Shown: one piece after another, positions 32,335 through 41,526 of the stretch
Position numbering within the stretch: position 1 is the first letter of the stretch
Layout of the letters: every line of letters begins with the position of its first letter
From: Dallia pectoralis
Taxonomy: Eukaryota; Chordata; Actinopteri; Esociformes; Umbridae
Direction: 5' to 3'
NCBI GenBank assembly: GCA_029465975.1
Contig: CM055756.1
Span: forward strand, 1,788,101 to 1,852,100
DNA length: 64,000 nucleotides
Translations under genes and position numbers: made by a program
Notes under the pieces: generated by a model
Told to the model about the DNA's origin: nothing
Database searches by the model: none
The model's input: the letters and a program-made list of their open reading frames with translations, nothing else

Positions 32335-34271
32335 GAATGCGAAGCCATAAAGAACGCCAGCAGAGCCAGACGGTGAGTGGATTCCACGGGGGGGCAAGCT
32401 ATAGCGCCCCGTCGGATGAAACTCGCCGTCGCCCCACGGAGCGGTGGGAGTGGAATCGGCCGGAGACACCACAGGAGCGGTGGCTACGTCTCCGGCCGTA
32501 TGCTACGGTGGAACCACCGAAGCGGCATTCAGGGCCAGTTATAATGGGTCCGCGGGCTTTCTATGAAGGAAGGATGAGGGCATCCCGGAAGCGCCCCAAA
32601 TAAATTTTTGGGGGGGAGCTAACGGGGTGTTCAGGAAGGTCCGCGGAGAGAACACCCACGGTCCTGGTGCTGCAGGAACAGCCACCAACTGCTCCGGGGC
32701 TGCAGACAGTGGGAGGAAAACCCCTGGAGCTACAGCCACTACCCCCGCCGTGGGAAGACCCTTTTCTGCCACCGACGTCAGGGACAGAGAAACCTCCGGA
32801 GGGGTTGGATGAACAGCCCTCAGCTGTTATTAGGACGTGGTGGAGGACATGGCTGGACTTACAGGAGCCAGCGCCTGAGATGGTTGCCACGACGCCTGCG
32901 CCCGAGATGGTCGCCACCACGCCTGCGCCCGAGATGGTCGCCACCACGCCTGCGCCCGAGATGGTCGCCACCACGCCTGCGCCCGAGATGGTCGCCACCA
33001 CGCCTGCGCCTGAGATGGTCGCCACCACGCCTGCGCCCGAGATGGTCGCCACCACGCCTGCGCCCGAGATGGTCGCCACCACGCCTGCGCCCGAGATGGT
33101 CGCCACCACGCCTGCGCCCGAGATGGTCGCCACCACGCCTGCGCCCGAGATGGTCGCCACCACGCCTGCGCCCGAGATGGTCGCCACCACGCCTGCGCCT
33201 GAGATGGTCGCCACCACGCCTGCGCCTGAGATGGTTGTTGCCGTCACGCCAGCGCCCACGATGGCTGTTGCCGTCACGCCAGCGTTCAAGATGGCTGTTG
33301 CCGTCACGCCAGCGCTCAAGATGGCTGCCGTCGTCCCGCCAGCGCTCAAGATGGCTGCCGCCGTCACGCCAGCGCCCAAGATGGCTGCCGCCGTCACGCC
33401 AGCGCTCAAGATGGCTGCCGCCGTCACGCCAGCGCCCAAGATGGCTGCCGCCGTCACGCCAGCGCCCAAGATGGCTGCCGCCGTCACGCCAGCGCCCAAG
33501 ATGGCTGCCGCCGTCACGCCAGCGCCCAAGATGGCTGCCGCCGTCACGCCAGCGCCCAAGATGGCTGCCGCCGTCACGCCAGCGTCCACGATGGCTCCCG
33601 CCGTCCCGCCAGCGCTCAAGATGGCTGTTGCCATCACGCCAGCGCTCAAGATGGCTGCCGTCGTCACGCCAGCGCCCAAGATGGCTGTTGCCGTCACGCC
33701 AGCGCTCAAGATGGCTGCCGTCGTCACGCCAGCGCCCAAGATGGCTGCCGCCGTCTCGCCAGCGTCCACGATGGCTCCCGCCGTCACGCCCGCGCCCAAG
33801 ATGGCTGCCGCCGTCACGCCAGCGTCCACAATGGCTGCTGCATCGCCGCCCACAATGGCTGCCGCATCGCCGCCCACAATGGCTGCCGCATCGCCGCCCA
33901 CAATGGCTGCCGCATCGCCGCCCACGAAGGCCGCGCCACGACGACGCTCACGATGGCCGTCGCCACGACGACGCTCACGATGGCCGCCGCCACGACTACG
34001 CTCACGATGGCCGCCGCCACGGCTACGCTCACGATGGCCGCCGCCACGGCTACGCTCACGATGGCCGCCGCCACGACTACGCTCACGATGGCCGCCGCCA
34101 CGACTACGCTCACGATGGCCGCCGCCACGACTACGCTCACGATGGCCGCCGCCACGACTACGCTCACGATGGCCGCCGCCACGACTACGCTCACGATGGC
34201 CGCCGCCACGACTACGCTCACTAGGGATGGGAATCGAGAACCGGTTCTTCTTTAGAACTGGTTCCCAGTGA
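32298..34271 (+). CDS. Open frame(s) in the LTR element, no known domain
   Basis: From an ATG at 32298 inside the LTR a frame runs through the PBS to a TAA at 32601-32603 (101 codons, Arg/Ser-rich, start MASYTTPYSGRD). The same frame is open again immediately after the stop and continues to 34271, into the hAT insertion. The second part starts with a Pro-rich segment and then consists of repeats of PAPEMVATT (9 residues) and a 10-residue PAPKMAAAVT-type unit. There is no Gag knuckle or enzyme motif. The overlapping frames are equally open, so coding is doubtful; if real, the product would be a low-complexity Ala/Pro/Thr protein. Confidence 0.3.
32336..32345 (+). promoter_or_regulatory. Self-complementary primer-binding site
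   Basis: AATGCGAAGC starts 2 nt after the LTR's last base, leaving one G between. It is the exact complement of 32098-32107 and shows no obvious tRNA 3' end match. Confidence 0.75.
32873..33235. repeat. 27-bp minisatellite inside the LTR element, about 13 copies
   Basis: Unit GAGATGGTCGCCACCACGCC plus TGCGCCC. Confidence 0.95.
33236..33835. repeat. 30-bp minisatellite inside the LTR element, 20 copies
   Basis: Unit CAGCGCCCAAGATGGCTGCC plus GCCGTCACGC with CTCAAG, TCCACG and TGTTGCC variants. The core AAGATGGCTGCC resembles a YY1 site. Confidence 0.95.
33836..33935. repeat. 24-bp minisatellite inside the LTR element, about 4 copies
   Basis: Unit ATGGCTGCCGCATCGCCGCC plus CACA. Confidence 0.9.
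33940..34221. repeat. 27-bp minisatellite inside the LTR element, about 10 copies
   Basis: Unit CGATGGCCGCCGCCACGACT plus ACGCTCA. The same unit recurs at 35023-35217 and 36147-36350, because the hAT inserted in this array and part was then duplicated. Confidence 0.95.
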
Positions 34272-35022
34272 ATCGATTCCTTGGAACCGTTAGTGTACCT
34301 GCTTAACGATTCCGCTTAACGGTTCGGCTCGTTGCAAATGTGTCATCACGACCGTCACACACGCGCTGCGCATTTTGGTTACGCAGAAGCGATCTAAAGT
34401 GTGGTTATTTCACTCGAAAAGACGCCAATGCAGTCATTTGCAACAGTTGTAAAAGTTTAATTTCGGCAATGGGGGAACTACCTCCAATATGCAGAAGCAT
34501 TTGGCCACACAGCACGCAATCCGTTTGCAGGACTGTCGCGTGTTTGATTCTACTACTCAGTGACCCAACAACAACAAGTGAGTCAAGCAGCAGCGGGGCT
34601 AATGAGACGACATCTGCTATAAATGCCAAAGGTAACTTGTCTATTTAGTTAATGTGAGCGCCATTTCATTGTGTAAACTTTTACTATACGGATAATCTCT
34701 ATTGTCAACCATTTGCCCAAGTTGATAGTTGTGGTCTTTACAGAAGACTTCTTTCTATTGTATGTCAGTTGAGTTGAATTTAGTTTCAGGTTGAATATTC
34801 CCAAAGGAACAAGCTCTTCCTTGACTGTTTACCGTCTGTGTTTTTTTGTTTTTATGGCACTTAAGTGGCAGTTTTATTTATTTTTTGGACCAATGAATGT
34901 GAAAAAATCTATAGGTCCCTGGACTTTACTTTTAGGTTTGTTCTGAGGTTGCTACACATAATTTGTGTATACTCTTAGTATGTGAGGTGTTCTTATCAGA
35001 TATTAAAGCGTGTTAATACAAA
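34222..35022 (+). mobile_element. Duplicated, right-truncated copy of the nested hAT element
   Basis: Begins TAGGGATGGGAATCGAGAAC and follows the copy at 35218 nearly base for base at an offset of 996 bp, then stops at ...TTAATACAAAC and runs straight into array sequence. The last 120 bp and the right terminal repeat are missing. The BED-finger frame from ATG 34340 carries a 1-bp deletion in the G run after ATCTCGGCAATG-type sequence near 34470, which breaks the finger. Confidence 0.9.
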
Positions 35023-35217
35023 CGCTCACGATGGCCGCCGCCACGGCTACGCTCACGATGGCCGCCGCCACGACTACCGCCCACGATGGCCGCCGCCACG
35101 ACTACGCCACGATGGCCGCCGCCACGACTACGCCCACGATGGCCGCCGCCACGACTACGCCACGATGGCCGCCGCCACGACTACGCTCACGATGGCCGCC
35201 GCCACGACTACGCTCAC
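35023..35217. repeat. 27-bp minisatellite segment between the hAT copies
   Basis: About 7 units related to CGATGGCCGCCGCCACGACT plus ACGCTCA, with some shortened units ending ACGCCA or ACGCCCA. Confidence 0.9.
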
Positions 35218-36146
35218 TAGGGATGGGAATCGAGAACCGGTTCTTCTTTAGAACTGGTTCCCAGTGAATCGATTCCTTGGAACCGTTAGTGTACCTGCTT
35301 AACGATTCCGCTTAACGGTTCGGCTCGTTGCAAATGTGTCATCACGACCGTCACACACGCGCTGCGCATTTTGGTTACGCAGAAGCGATCTAAAGTGTGG
35401 TTATTTCACTCGAAAAGACGCCAATGCAGTCATTTGCAACAGTTGTAAAAGTTTAATTTCGGCAATGGGGGGAACTACCTCCAATATGCAGAAGCATTTG
35501 GCCACACAGCACGCAATCCGTTTGCAGGACTGTCGCGTGTTTGATTCTACTACTCAGTGACCCAACAACAACAAGTGAGTCAAGCAGCAGCGGAGCTAAT
35601 GAGACGACATCTGCTATAAATGCCAAAGGTAACTTGTCTATTTAGTTAATGTGAGCGCCATTTCATTGTGTAAACTTTTACTATACGGATAATCTCTATT
35701 GTCAACCATTTGCCCAAGTTGATAGTTGTGGTCTTTACAGAAGACTTCTTTCTATTGTATGTCAGTTGAGTTGAATTTAGTTTCAGGTTGAATATTCCCA
35801 AAGGAACAAGCTCTTCCTTGACTGTTTACCGTCTGTGTTTTTTTGTTTTTATGGCACTTAAGTGGCAGTTTTATTTATTTTTTTGGACCAATGAATGTGA
35901 AAAAATCTATAGGTCCCTGGACTTTACTTTTAGGTTTGTTCTGAGGTTGCTACACATAATTTGTGTATACTCTTAGTATGTGAGGTGTTCTTATCAGATA
36001 TTAAAGCGTGTTAATACAAACAAACAAATTTGTAATTCTTTCCTCACCCAATGAGAATCGATAAGAGAATCGATAAGGAATCGGATCGATAAGCAATATC
36101 GATAATGGAATCGGAATCGTTAAATTCTTATCAATTCCCATCCCTA
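35218..36146 (+). mobile_element. Complete 929-bp non-autonomous hAT element with 8-bp target duplication
   Basis: Terminal inverted repeats are TAGGGATGGGAAT at the left and ATTCCCATCCCTA at the right. The flanks are ACGCTCAC (35210-35217) and ATGCTCAC (36147-36154), an 8-bp duplication with one mismatch, as expected for hAT. Subterminal regions are rich in GATTC/GAATC and ATCGATAAG repeats. It encodes only the BED finger of the transposase. Confidence 0.9.
35336..35560 (+). pseudogene. hAT BED-type zinc finger remnant
   Basis: A frame of 74 codons with the finger CNSCKSLISAMGGTTSNMQK followed by HLATQH, i.e. the Cys-x2-Cys...His-x4-His pattern of BED domains, which bind DNA in hAT transposases. 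A stop follows and the catalytic domain is absent. The finger itself is intact in this copy but broken in the copy at 34340. Confidence 0.8.
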
Positions 36147-36350
36147 ATGCTCACGATGGCCGCCGCCACGACTACGCTCACGATGGCCGCCGCCACGACA
36201 CCGCCACGATGGCCGCCGCCACGACACCGCCCACGATGGCCGCCGCCACGACACCGCCCACGATGGCCGCCGCCACGACTGCGCCCCACGATGGCCGCCG
36301 CCACGACGGCGCCCACGATGGCCGCCGCCACGACGGCGCTCACGATGGCC
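36147..36350. repeat. 27-bp minisatellite segment right of the hAT
   Basis: About 7-8 units like CGATGGCCGCCGCCACGACA with length variants. Confidence 0.9.
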
Positions 36351-36384
36351 TCCGCCACCACGTCGCCTACGACGGCGGACTCTG

Positions 36385-36676
36385 AGCCGAACAAGATGGC
36401 GGCCTCTGAGCCGCACAAGATAGCGGCATCTCAGCCGCACTAGATGGCGGCCTCTCAGCCGCACTAGATGGCGGCCTCTCAGCCGCACAAGATGGCGGCC
36501 TCTCAGCCGCACAAGATGGCGGCCTCTCAGCCGCACTAGATGGCGGCCTCTCAGCCGCACAAGATGGCGGCCTCTCAGCCGCACAAGATGGCGGCCTCTC
36601 AGCCGCACAAGATGGCGGCCTCTCAGCCGCACTAGATGGCGGCCTCTCAGCCGCACTAGATGGCGGCCTCTCAGCC
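36385..36676. repeat. 24-bp minisatellite with AAGATGGCGGC cores, 12 copies
   Basis: Unit CAAGATGGCGGCCTCTCAGC plus CGCA; about half the copies read CTAGATGGCGGC. The core matches the classical YY1 consensus. Confidence 0.95.
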
Positions 36677-36819
36677 ACCGAGGCCTATTCAGGGCTGGAC
36701 CTGCGGTCCTGGACTGACCCTTTTGGGTTTGACTGTGGGTTCTCTCCCTGTTGCTCCCTTGTTTTGGTTTTGTGTTTCCGTTCGGCTATCTGGGGAGCTA
36801 GCCTTTTAGTGGGGGATAC

Positions 36820-37220
36820 TGTCACGATTGGTGTGGTGGCGTTACTACACTTCCATTTCGGTGATCCACTTCCGTGTTTTTGTACTCACTAGCTGTGATT
36901 ACTTCCTCTTTCACGTGGTCACAGCTGTTAGTAATCTGTCACTTTATCTGGGATATAAGAGGGTCGCGAGCAGTGCACTCGTTGCTTCGCATTGTTACAT
37001 GTCACACGTTATTTTAGAGGTGAGTGGGTTATACTACTGCGGTTATTGTAATGTGTTTGTTTAAGTTGCTATATGCGCATTTTCATTTCAGTGCCATAGT
37101 TTAGTGTTTTTCGCCGTTCACGGTTTGTTTTACTTTTGTATGGTTAAATAAACCTGTTAAACGGATTATCCACGACTCTGCACATGGCTTCCTACACTAC
37201 ACCATACAGCGGTCGTGACA
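36820..37220 (+). repeat. 3' LTR (401 bp)
   Basis: Partner of 31934-32334 at an offset of 4886 bp, with five differences by eye. AATAAA is at 37147-37152. Confidence 0.95.
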
Positions 37221-37225
37221 CCATG

Positions 37226-38802
37226 GTGACATTTTCAGGACAAGCCATTATGAAAATGTCTTCAAGCTTGGAATTAGCATTACTAGAATTGTCAAAAATC
37301 ATTAATGAAAACTTTGCAACAAAAGCTGCATCACTTTAATTTAATTTCAATTGCACAACAGCAAATCTACACAAAGGTCCTCCACACAGTTCAGGTTTGG
37401 ACAAGATTAACCTGTAACTCTACTGGTTAAGTAAGGAATGAACCTTAAACCTAAGCCTGTTTGTCCTTCAACCAAACTGTTGAAAATAACCTGTGATGTT
37501 TGGAAGAACTGACGTTGTCTGTATGAATTGACTGATATTCATAGTTTTTGCATTTTGATTTGTCTTGGGCAGTAACCATTGGTGCTGACAGTGTTTGTTT
37601 TAAAAGATATTGAACTAAAATCACCTAAAATTAGTAAAGACGTGGTAACACACACCTTCTCTGTGTCTTTACTGTTAGTATAATATCTGGTCTGACTACT
37701 GGGTGGTCATTGTCAACGAATATGTAAGGCCTTGGGACAAGAAGTTTCAGCATGAAATGTTGATTTCCATGGAAGCCAGTAAAAAACGTATTTAAATGTA
37801 TGCACTCAACTTCTTCAGGTCTGATGAATGACTTAAGTGAACTAATAAAATGTCAGTTGAAACGTGTTCTTCTTTGCTGTGGTCCTCAGCAAACAGCCAT
37901 CCGTCTAGCAGACACTAATAAGTCCAGTCTCAAAACATCAAACCACCACCAAATGATACTAAATAACTACACAAAATAATCTAAAAATAATAAAAAATAA
38001 TACTAATAAAAAATCTGCTCATGTCTGTGCATTTATGTGGAATACTAAAATTAGAAATGTGGAAAAAAGTATGAATTCATGTATAAAATATACTCAAAGC
38101 TTGTATCACATTATCTTATATTCTTTTGACCCACTTTACACAAAATGGCAACAACGTTATGGTTTTATGAATTCTGTCCCTGTATATAAATGTGTCAGGA
38201 TTTACAGGGTTGACAAACTGTGGTGATTTGCTGGACAATGAGAGCTCATTCAAGTGTGTAAATAATCACTAGAGTCCTGGTTAAACAAGCACTAGGAGAA
38301 GGAGAACATCTTGGCAGGTTGTGTTTAGGATCAACTCTCTAGAAATTGGTGTGATGAAACGTCAACATATCCAGAAACATCTGCCATAACAAAATTAGTT
38401 TGGAGGATAATTCAAATGTTTTTTAAGATTCACTTGGAAAATGAATCTTACTCTCATATACTCTAATCTGTCTGTATCTGAAAAAGTGTATTTTGTAAAG
38501 CTAAATTGATTGCAATTAATATGAGGCAACTATTCCTTTTTATATAACCCAGATGGTATGACTCTACAGATCTCCCCATTGCTCAAATGTATGATCATAT
38601 ACGATGGGACAAATAAAGGTTTGCATAATGTTTTTGTTTTTAAATAAGTATTAACTACCTTGTTTTTTTCTTGGACTAAAGTCCATTACCAGTAAGACAT
38701 TACCTAAATAAAGACAACACCTAATTCAATGAACATAGTATGATTAAATTTAACATAACAAATAAATGAAAGCATTTTAATGAGAGAAATTTGTTTCTTT
38801 AC
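37226..38802. other. Unique DNA in a putative intron
   Basis: AT-rich, without recognisable elements. Acceptor-like sites near 38390 and 37500 on the minus strand precede only very short frames. Confidence 0.5.
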
Positions 38803-38964
38803 CAAACACCAGGGTTGAATGTAAAACGCTCCATAATCTCATAAGTAGACTTTGTGCAGATAGAACCTTCTCAAGTTGACCTTCAAACTGCAGAAGGATT
38901 CTCAATAGAATGCTGTCTGCAATTGCTAAGCAACCACCTTCCTTAGAGCAGGTACTCAAATTGC
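38803..38964 (-). CDS. Candidate internal exon B of an unidentified host gene
   Basis: The minus strand has AATAACAG before 38964 and the donor GTTTG/GTAAAG after 38803. The 162-nt exon starts with 2 nt completing a codon, contains 53 codons and ends in phase 1. Its peptide is strongly helical and Leu-rich (for example ADSILLRILLQFEGQLEKVL and LLMRLWSVLHSTLVF). Other acceptors (after 38952 or 38942) are possible; the one chosen keeps frame with exon A's donor at 39223. It lies 258 bp from exon A, a normal fish intron length. Family not recognised; armadillo/HEAT-like by look only. Confidence 0.55.
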
Positions 38965-39222
38965 CTGTTATTGATTGGCAACAGATCACTAACACAACCC
39001 ATTAAGACAATCTGGTTGGTTTAAACCAACCCAATTTCTAAGTACAACCTGCCACGGTATGTTTTATCCCAGGGGTTCAGTTCCAGGGTTTTGTCTTCGA
39101 TCCACTGGGAGCTTTGAGCTGAGGAACTTCTTTATCAATTAGGGTTTCTTGATTAGTCTTAAGTGAACCATTGACATTTTAAATCATAATGACCCACCTT
39201 TCCTTCTCCACCCACCCTCGAC

Positions 39223-39365
39223 CTCTAATGGACTTGGCTAAAACTTCTAAAGCATTCTCCCGCCCGCTCTGGATAATTTGTGGAAAAGCTGAGGGTTGTG
39301 GAGCATCTGTTTCTATAAAGTAATTCAGTAGATTTTTAAGCAATAATGCGCTAAAAACTATCTTT
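39223..39365 (-). CDS. Candidate internal exon A of an unidentified host gene
   Basis: The minus strand has a pyrimidine-containing tract ending CTATACAACAG before 39365. A donor follows after 39223 (GAG/GTCGAG) or, alternatively, after 39216 (GG/GTGGGT). The peptide reads like a folded protein: LLLKNLLNYFIETDAPQPSA, then FPQIIQSGRENALEVLAKSI. With the 39223 donor the exon is 143 nt and ends in phase 1, fitting exon B at 38964; the 39216 donor fits an acceptor at 38953 instead. The upstream exon must end in phase 2 and was not found. Confidence 0.5.
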
Positions 39366-39982
39366 CTGTTGTATAGTTGGGACACAGTGGGACACAGTGA
39401 AAGCTTTCAGCAGACAAAACACATTGGCAATGTGGACAATACTTTTTGTTTCTCCAACGTCTTCCAGAAAAGAATGACTGGTGATTCTATCAGGACCAAT
39501 AATTAGATATGACCGGGGACATCTCTACATTTAGTAATTTTTTTTCCTTTGTGTTTTGTGTTTACAAGTGTTTCGTGAATCAGCCACTTTTGCATTTTTC
39601 TGTTCACTCCACCCAAGTTCTTTCCCACGGACCAAAAAGGCTACTGCATTTTTGCTATGGCAATGGTTCTTTGTGTCAGATGGCCACCTTTGCCATCTCT
39701 TTGTTATTATTGGATCACAGGAAATGTCTCTTTCTTTCTATCTCACTTTCTATCTTTCTCTCATTTACACACACACACACACACACGCACACACGCAAAC
39801 ACGCACACACACACACGGTGAAGCAACACTGCTGACAATGTGCAGTCCAGGTCCAGCTTTAAAAGTGCTGTGGATGGCTCCTGAGGGATTGTGAAGCTTG
39901 GCTGCTCTAATAAAGTACATTCCACTTGACACACCACCACATAATGAATGTTTGAGCTGAAATGATTCTGAGTGCGAGAGCA
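39366..39982. other. Unique DNA with a CA microsatellite
   Basis: The (CA)n/CG-variant run is at about 39767-39817. No exon is called; see the rejected list for an open stretch next to exon A. Confidence 0.6.
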
Positions 39983-40128
39983 GAGAGAGAGAGAGAGAGA
40001 GAGCAGAGAGAGAGAGAGCTAGGAGAGGGAGAGAGAGAGAGAGAGAGAGAGCTAGGAGAAGAGAGAGAGAGCTAGGAGAAGAGAGAGAGAGAGAGAGCTA
40101 GGAGAAGAGAGCAGAGAGAGAGAGAGAG
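39983..40128. repeat. GA-rich microsatellite, left flank of the Tx1-like LINE
   Basis: (GA)n with interspersed GCAGAGAG and GCTAGGAGAA. The same composite motifs reappear at 43818-43905 on the other side of the LINE. Confidence 0.95.
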
Positions 40129-40180
40129 TTTGAGTTTTAAAAACCACTTTATTGAGTTCTATGAACTCACAACACCACAA

Positions 40181-41074
40181 CTACAAAGACAAAAAAACAA
40201 CACAAGAAACACACAATTTAAAAGCACAACACCACATCTCCTCCAACAACAGACCACAACACTCCCTGAATGTCCCAGGTAGCCATGCAACACTCATTGC
40301 CCCCAACCAGTGTCTCCAGTAGGCATAGTCCACCCGTCTTGCAGCCAGCAAGCCCTCAATCAATCCCACAACATCCGTTTGTTCCAATGTCTGTCTCTTT
40401 GGGAAGTGGACACGGAGAGGTGCACCAATATGCCGCAGCACGTAGCCCGCATCACTCTCCAGATACCCGTATAAGCCACTAAAGTCATATGCCCCGACAC
40501 ATTGTTGGCAGAGGCAGTACATGGGCATCCAGCGTTCAAACATGCACACAAATTGTGTAAATGCCATGTTTTGCCCAGTCACTACTTCAGCCTTGGTTTG
40601 GCCCTTTCTGTAGCTGACACTCTCCTCAGGCTTCAGGGTGGACAGGAAAATCAGGTCACTCTGGTGGTCCATCTTACTGCTGACCTTATCCAGCGTACCA
40701 CTCGGGACTTTAAAGACCCTCTTCCAGTCTGTGTAGACCACCTTGGGGACACGACAGTGGAGGAAGCGGTGCTCATTGTTGATCAGGATGTGCTGCAGTC
40801 TGCTTTGCCTGACGATCACAGTGCACGTGAGCACGGATGGCAATATAAGCAGTCCCATGACCTCTGCGTTCATTGATATGGCACACCCATTCAGCGGCAT
40901 TGGCCTTATCATTGTGTGTTTCTTAAAAATCAAGTAAAATAAAAAATAGAGAAAAAACAGAAAATGGACAGATGAAGGAACCCAAACCTGAGGAAACACC
41001 CTGTAACTACCTAAATTTTCTCCTTGCTTTCCCACGAGCACTTCGACTTTTAGCTGCTGATACAGACGTGACAA
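40181..41074 (-). CDS. Downstream open frame of the Tx1-like element, unassigned
   Basis: A 297-codon frame in the position where ORF2 or the 3' UTR would lie. The central part reads like protein (VVYTDWKRVFKVPSGTLDKV; QTKAEVVTGQNMAFTQFVCM), but no endonuclease, YxDD or Cys-rich motif is visible. It could be sequence captured by the element, a 3'-UTR that happens to be open, or a diverged piece of ORF2. I do not recognise it. Confidence 0.35.
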   Translation of the reverse strand: MSRLYQQLKVEVLVGKQGENLGSYRVFPQVWVPSSVHFLFFLYFLFYLIFKKHTMIRPMPLNGCAISMNAEVMGLLILPSVLTCTVIVRQSRLQHILINNEHRFLHCRVPKVVYTDWKRVFKVPSGTLDKVSSKMDHQSDLIFLSTLKPEESVSYRKGQTKAEVVTGQNMAFTQFVCMFERWMPMYCLCQQCVGAYDFSGLYGYLESDAGYVLRHIGAPLRVHFPKRQTLEQTDVVGLIEGLLAARRVDYAYWRHWLGAMSVAWLPGTFRECCGLLLEEMWCCAFKLCVSCVVFLSL

Positions 41075-41177
41075 TTTTCCTCAACCGGAAATGCTTTTTA
41101 GCACTCCGTTCCTCCACCCCCACAGTCTTTTGTAGCACCCTTGCAGACCATACAAATTTATCCTCATCAAAATAATT

Positions 41178-41513
41178 TTAAAGTTTCACCGATTTGCCGA
41201 AAGTTTTGTCCAGAAACTCATTCACCTCATCAAGCGTGTAAACTGAATCCTCACCATCTGCTGACACTCCAGCAGGGCCATCAGTGATGGCCTCCTCTTC
41301 CTCACTCTCAGCAGCCAAAGACTCCTGACTTCCTCCTGCCTCACTCAACAACGAACCACTAGCCTTTCCACCACTACAACTGGGCACCTCCACTGTCTGA
41401 GAAACCAGAAGCTCCTGGCCCTCCCCTCGTAACACACCACTAGTGCTAGCCATCTCCTCCACTATCTGATCAACCAACACCCCACCACTAATCCCTTGTA
41501 TTTCATCCACCAC
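41178..41513 (-). pseudogene. ORF1 C-terminal segment, out of frame with the main part
   Basis: A 111-codon frame, acidic (Glu/Ser-rich), ending in TLDEVNEFLDKTFGKSVKL, a motif typical of the C-terminal end of fish Tx1-like ORF1 proteins. Separated from the main ORF1 frame by the shift at about 41523-41538. Confidence 0.65.
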
Positions 41514-41526
41514 TACAGACCCCAGT

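Larger units (their letters stand above)
31934..37220 (+). mobile_element. Complete non-autonomous LTR retrotransposon with self-priming site
   Basis: Two 401-bp direct repeats, 31934-32334 and 36820-37220, start TGTCAC and end GTGACA. The element is flanked by a 5-bp target duplication CCATG (31929-31933 and 37221-37225). The PBS at 32336-32345 is AATGCGAAGC, complementary to GCTTCGCATT at 32098-32107, 30 bp downstream of a TATAAG box. A G-rich tract (GTGGGGGATAC) lies just before the 3' LTR. The interior has no protease, reverse transcriptase, RNase H or integrase; it is mainly minisatellites plus a hAT insertion. Size and features fit a LARD-like derivative of a Tf1/sushi-type Ty3/gypsy element. 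Confidence 0.9.

Noticed and set aside
32809..34224. Alternative frames (471, 454 and 135 codons) in the LTR element
   Set aside because: All frames are open in the GC-rich 27- and 30-bp arrays; none has an advantage or a known domain.
39366..39490. Minus-strand open stretch with SIVHIANVFCLLKAFTVSH just upstream of exon A
   Set aside because: It is in a different frame from exon A and has no donor before exon A's acceptor; could be chance.
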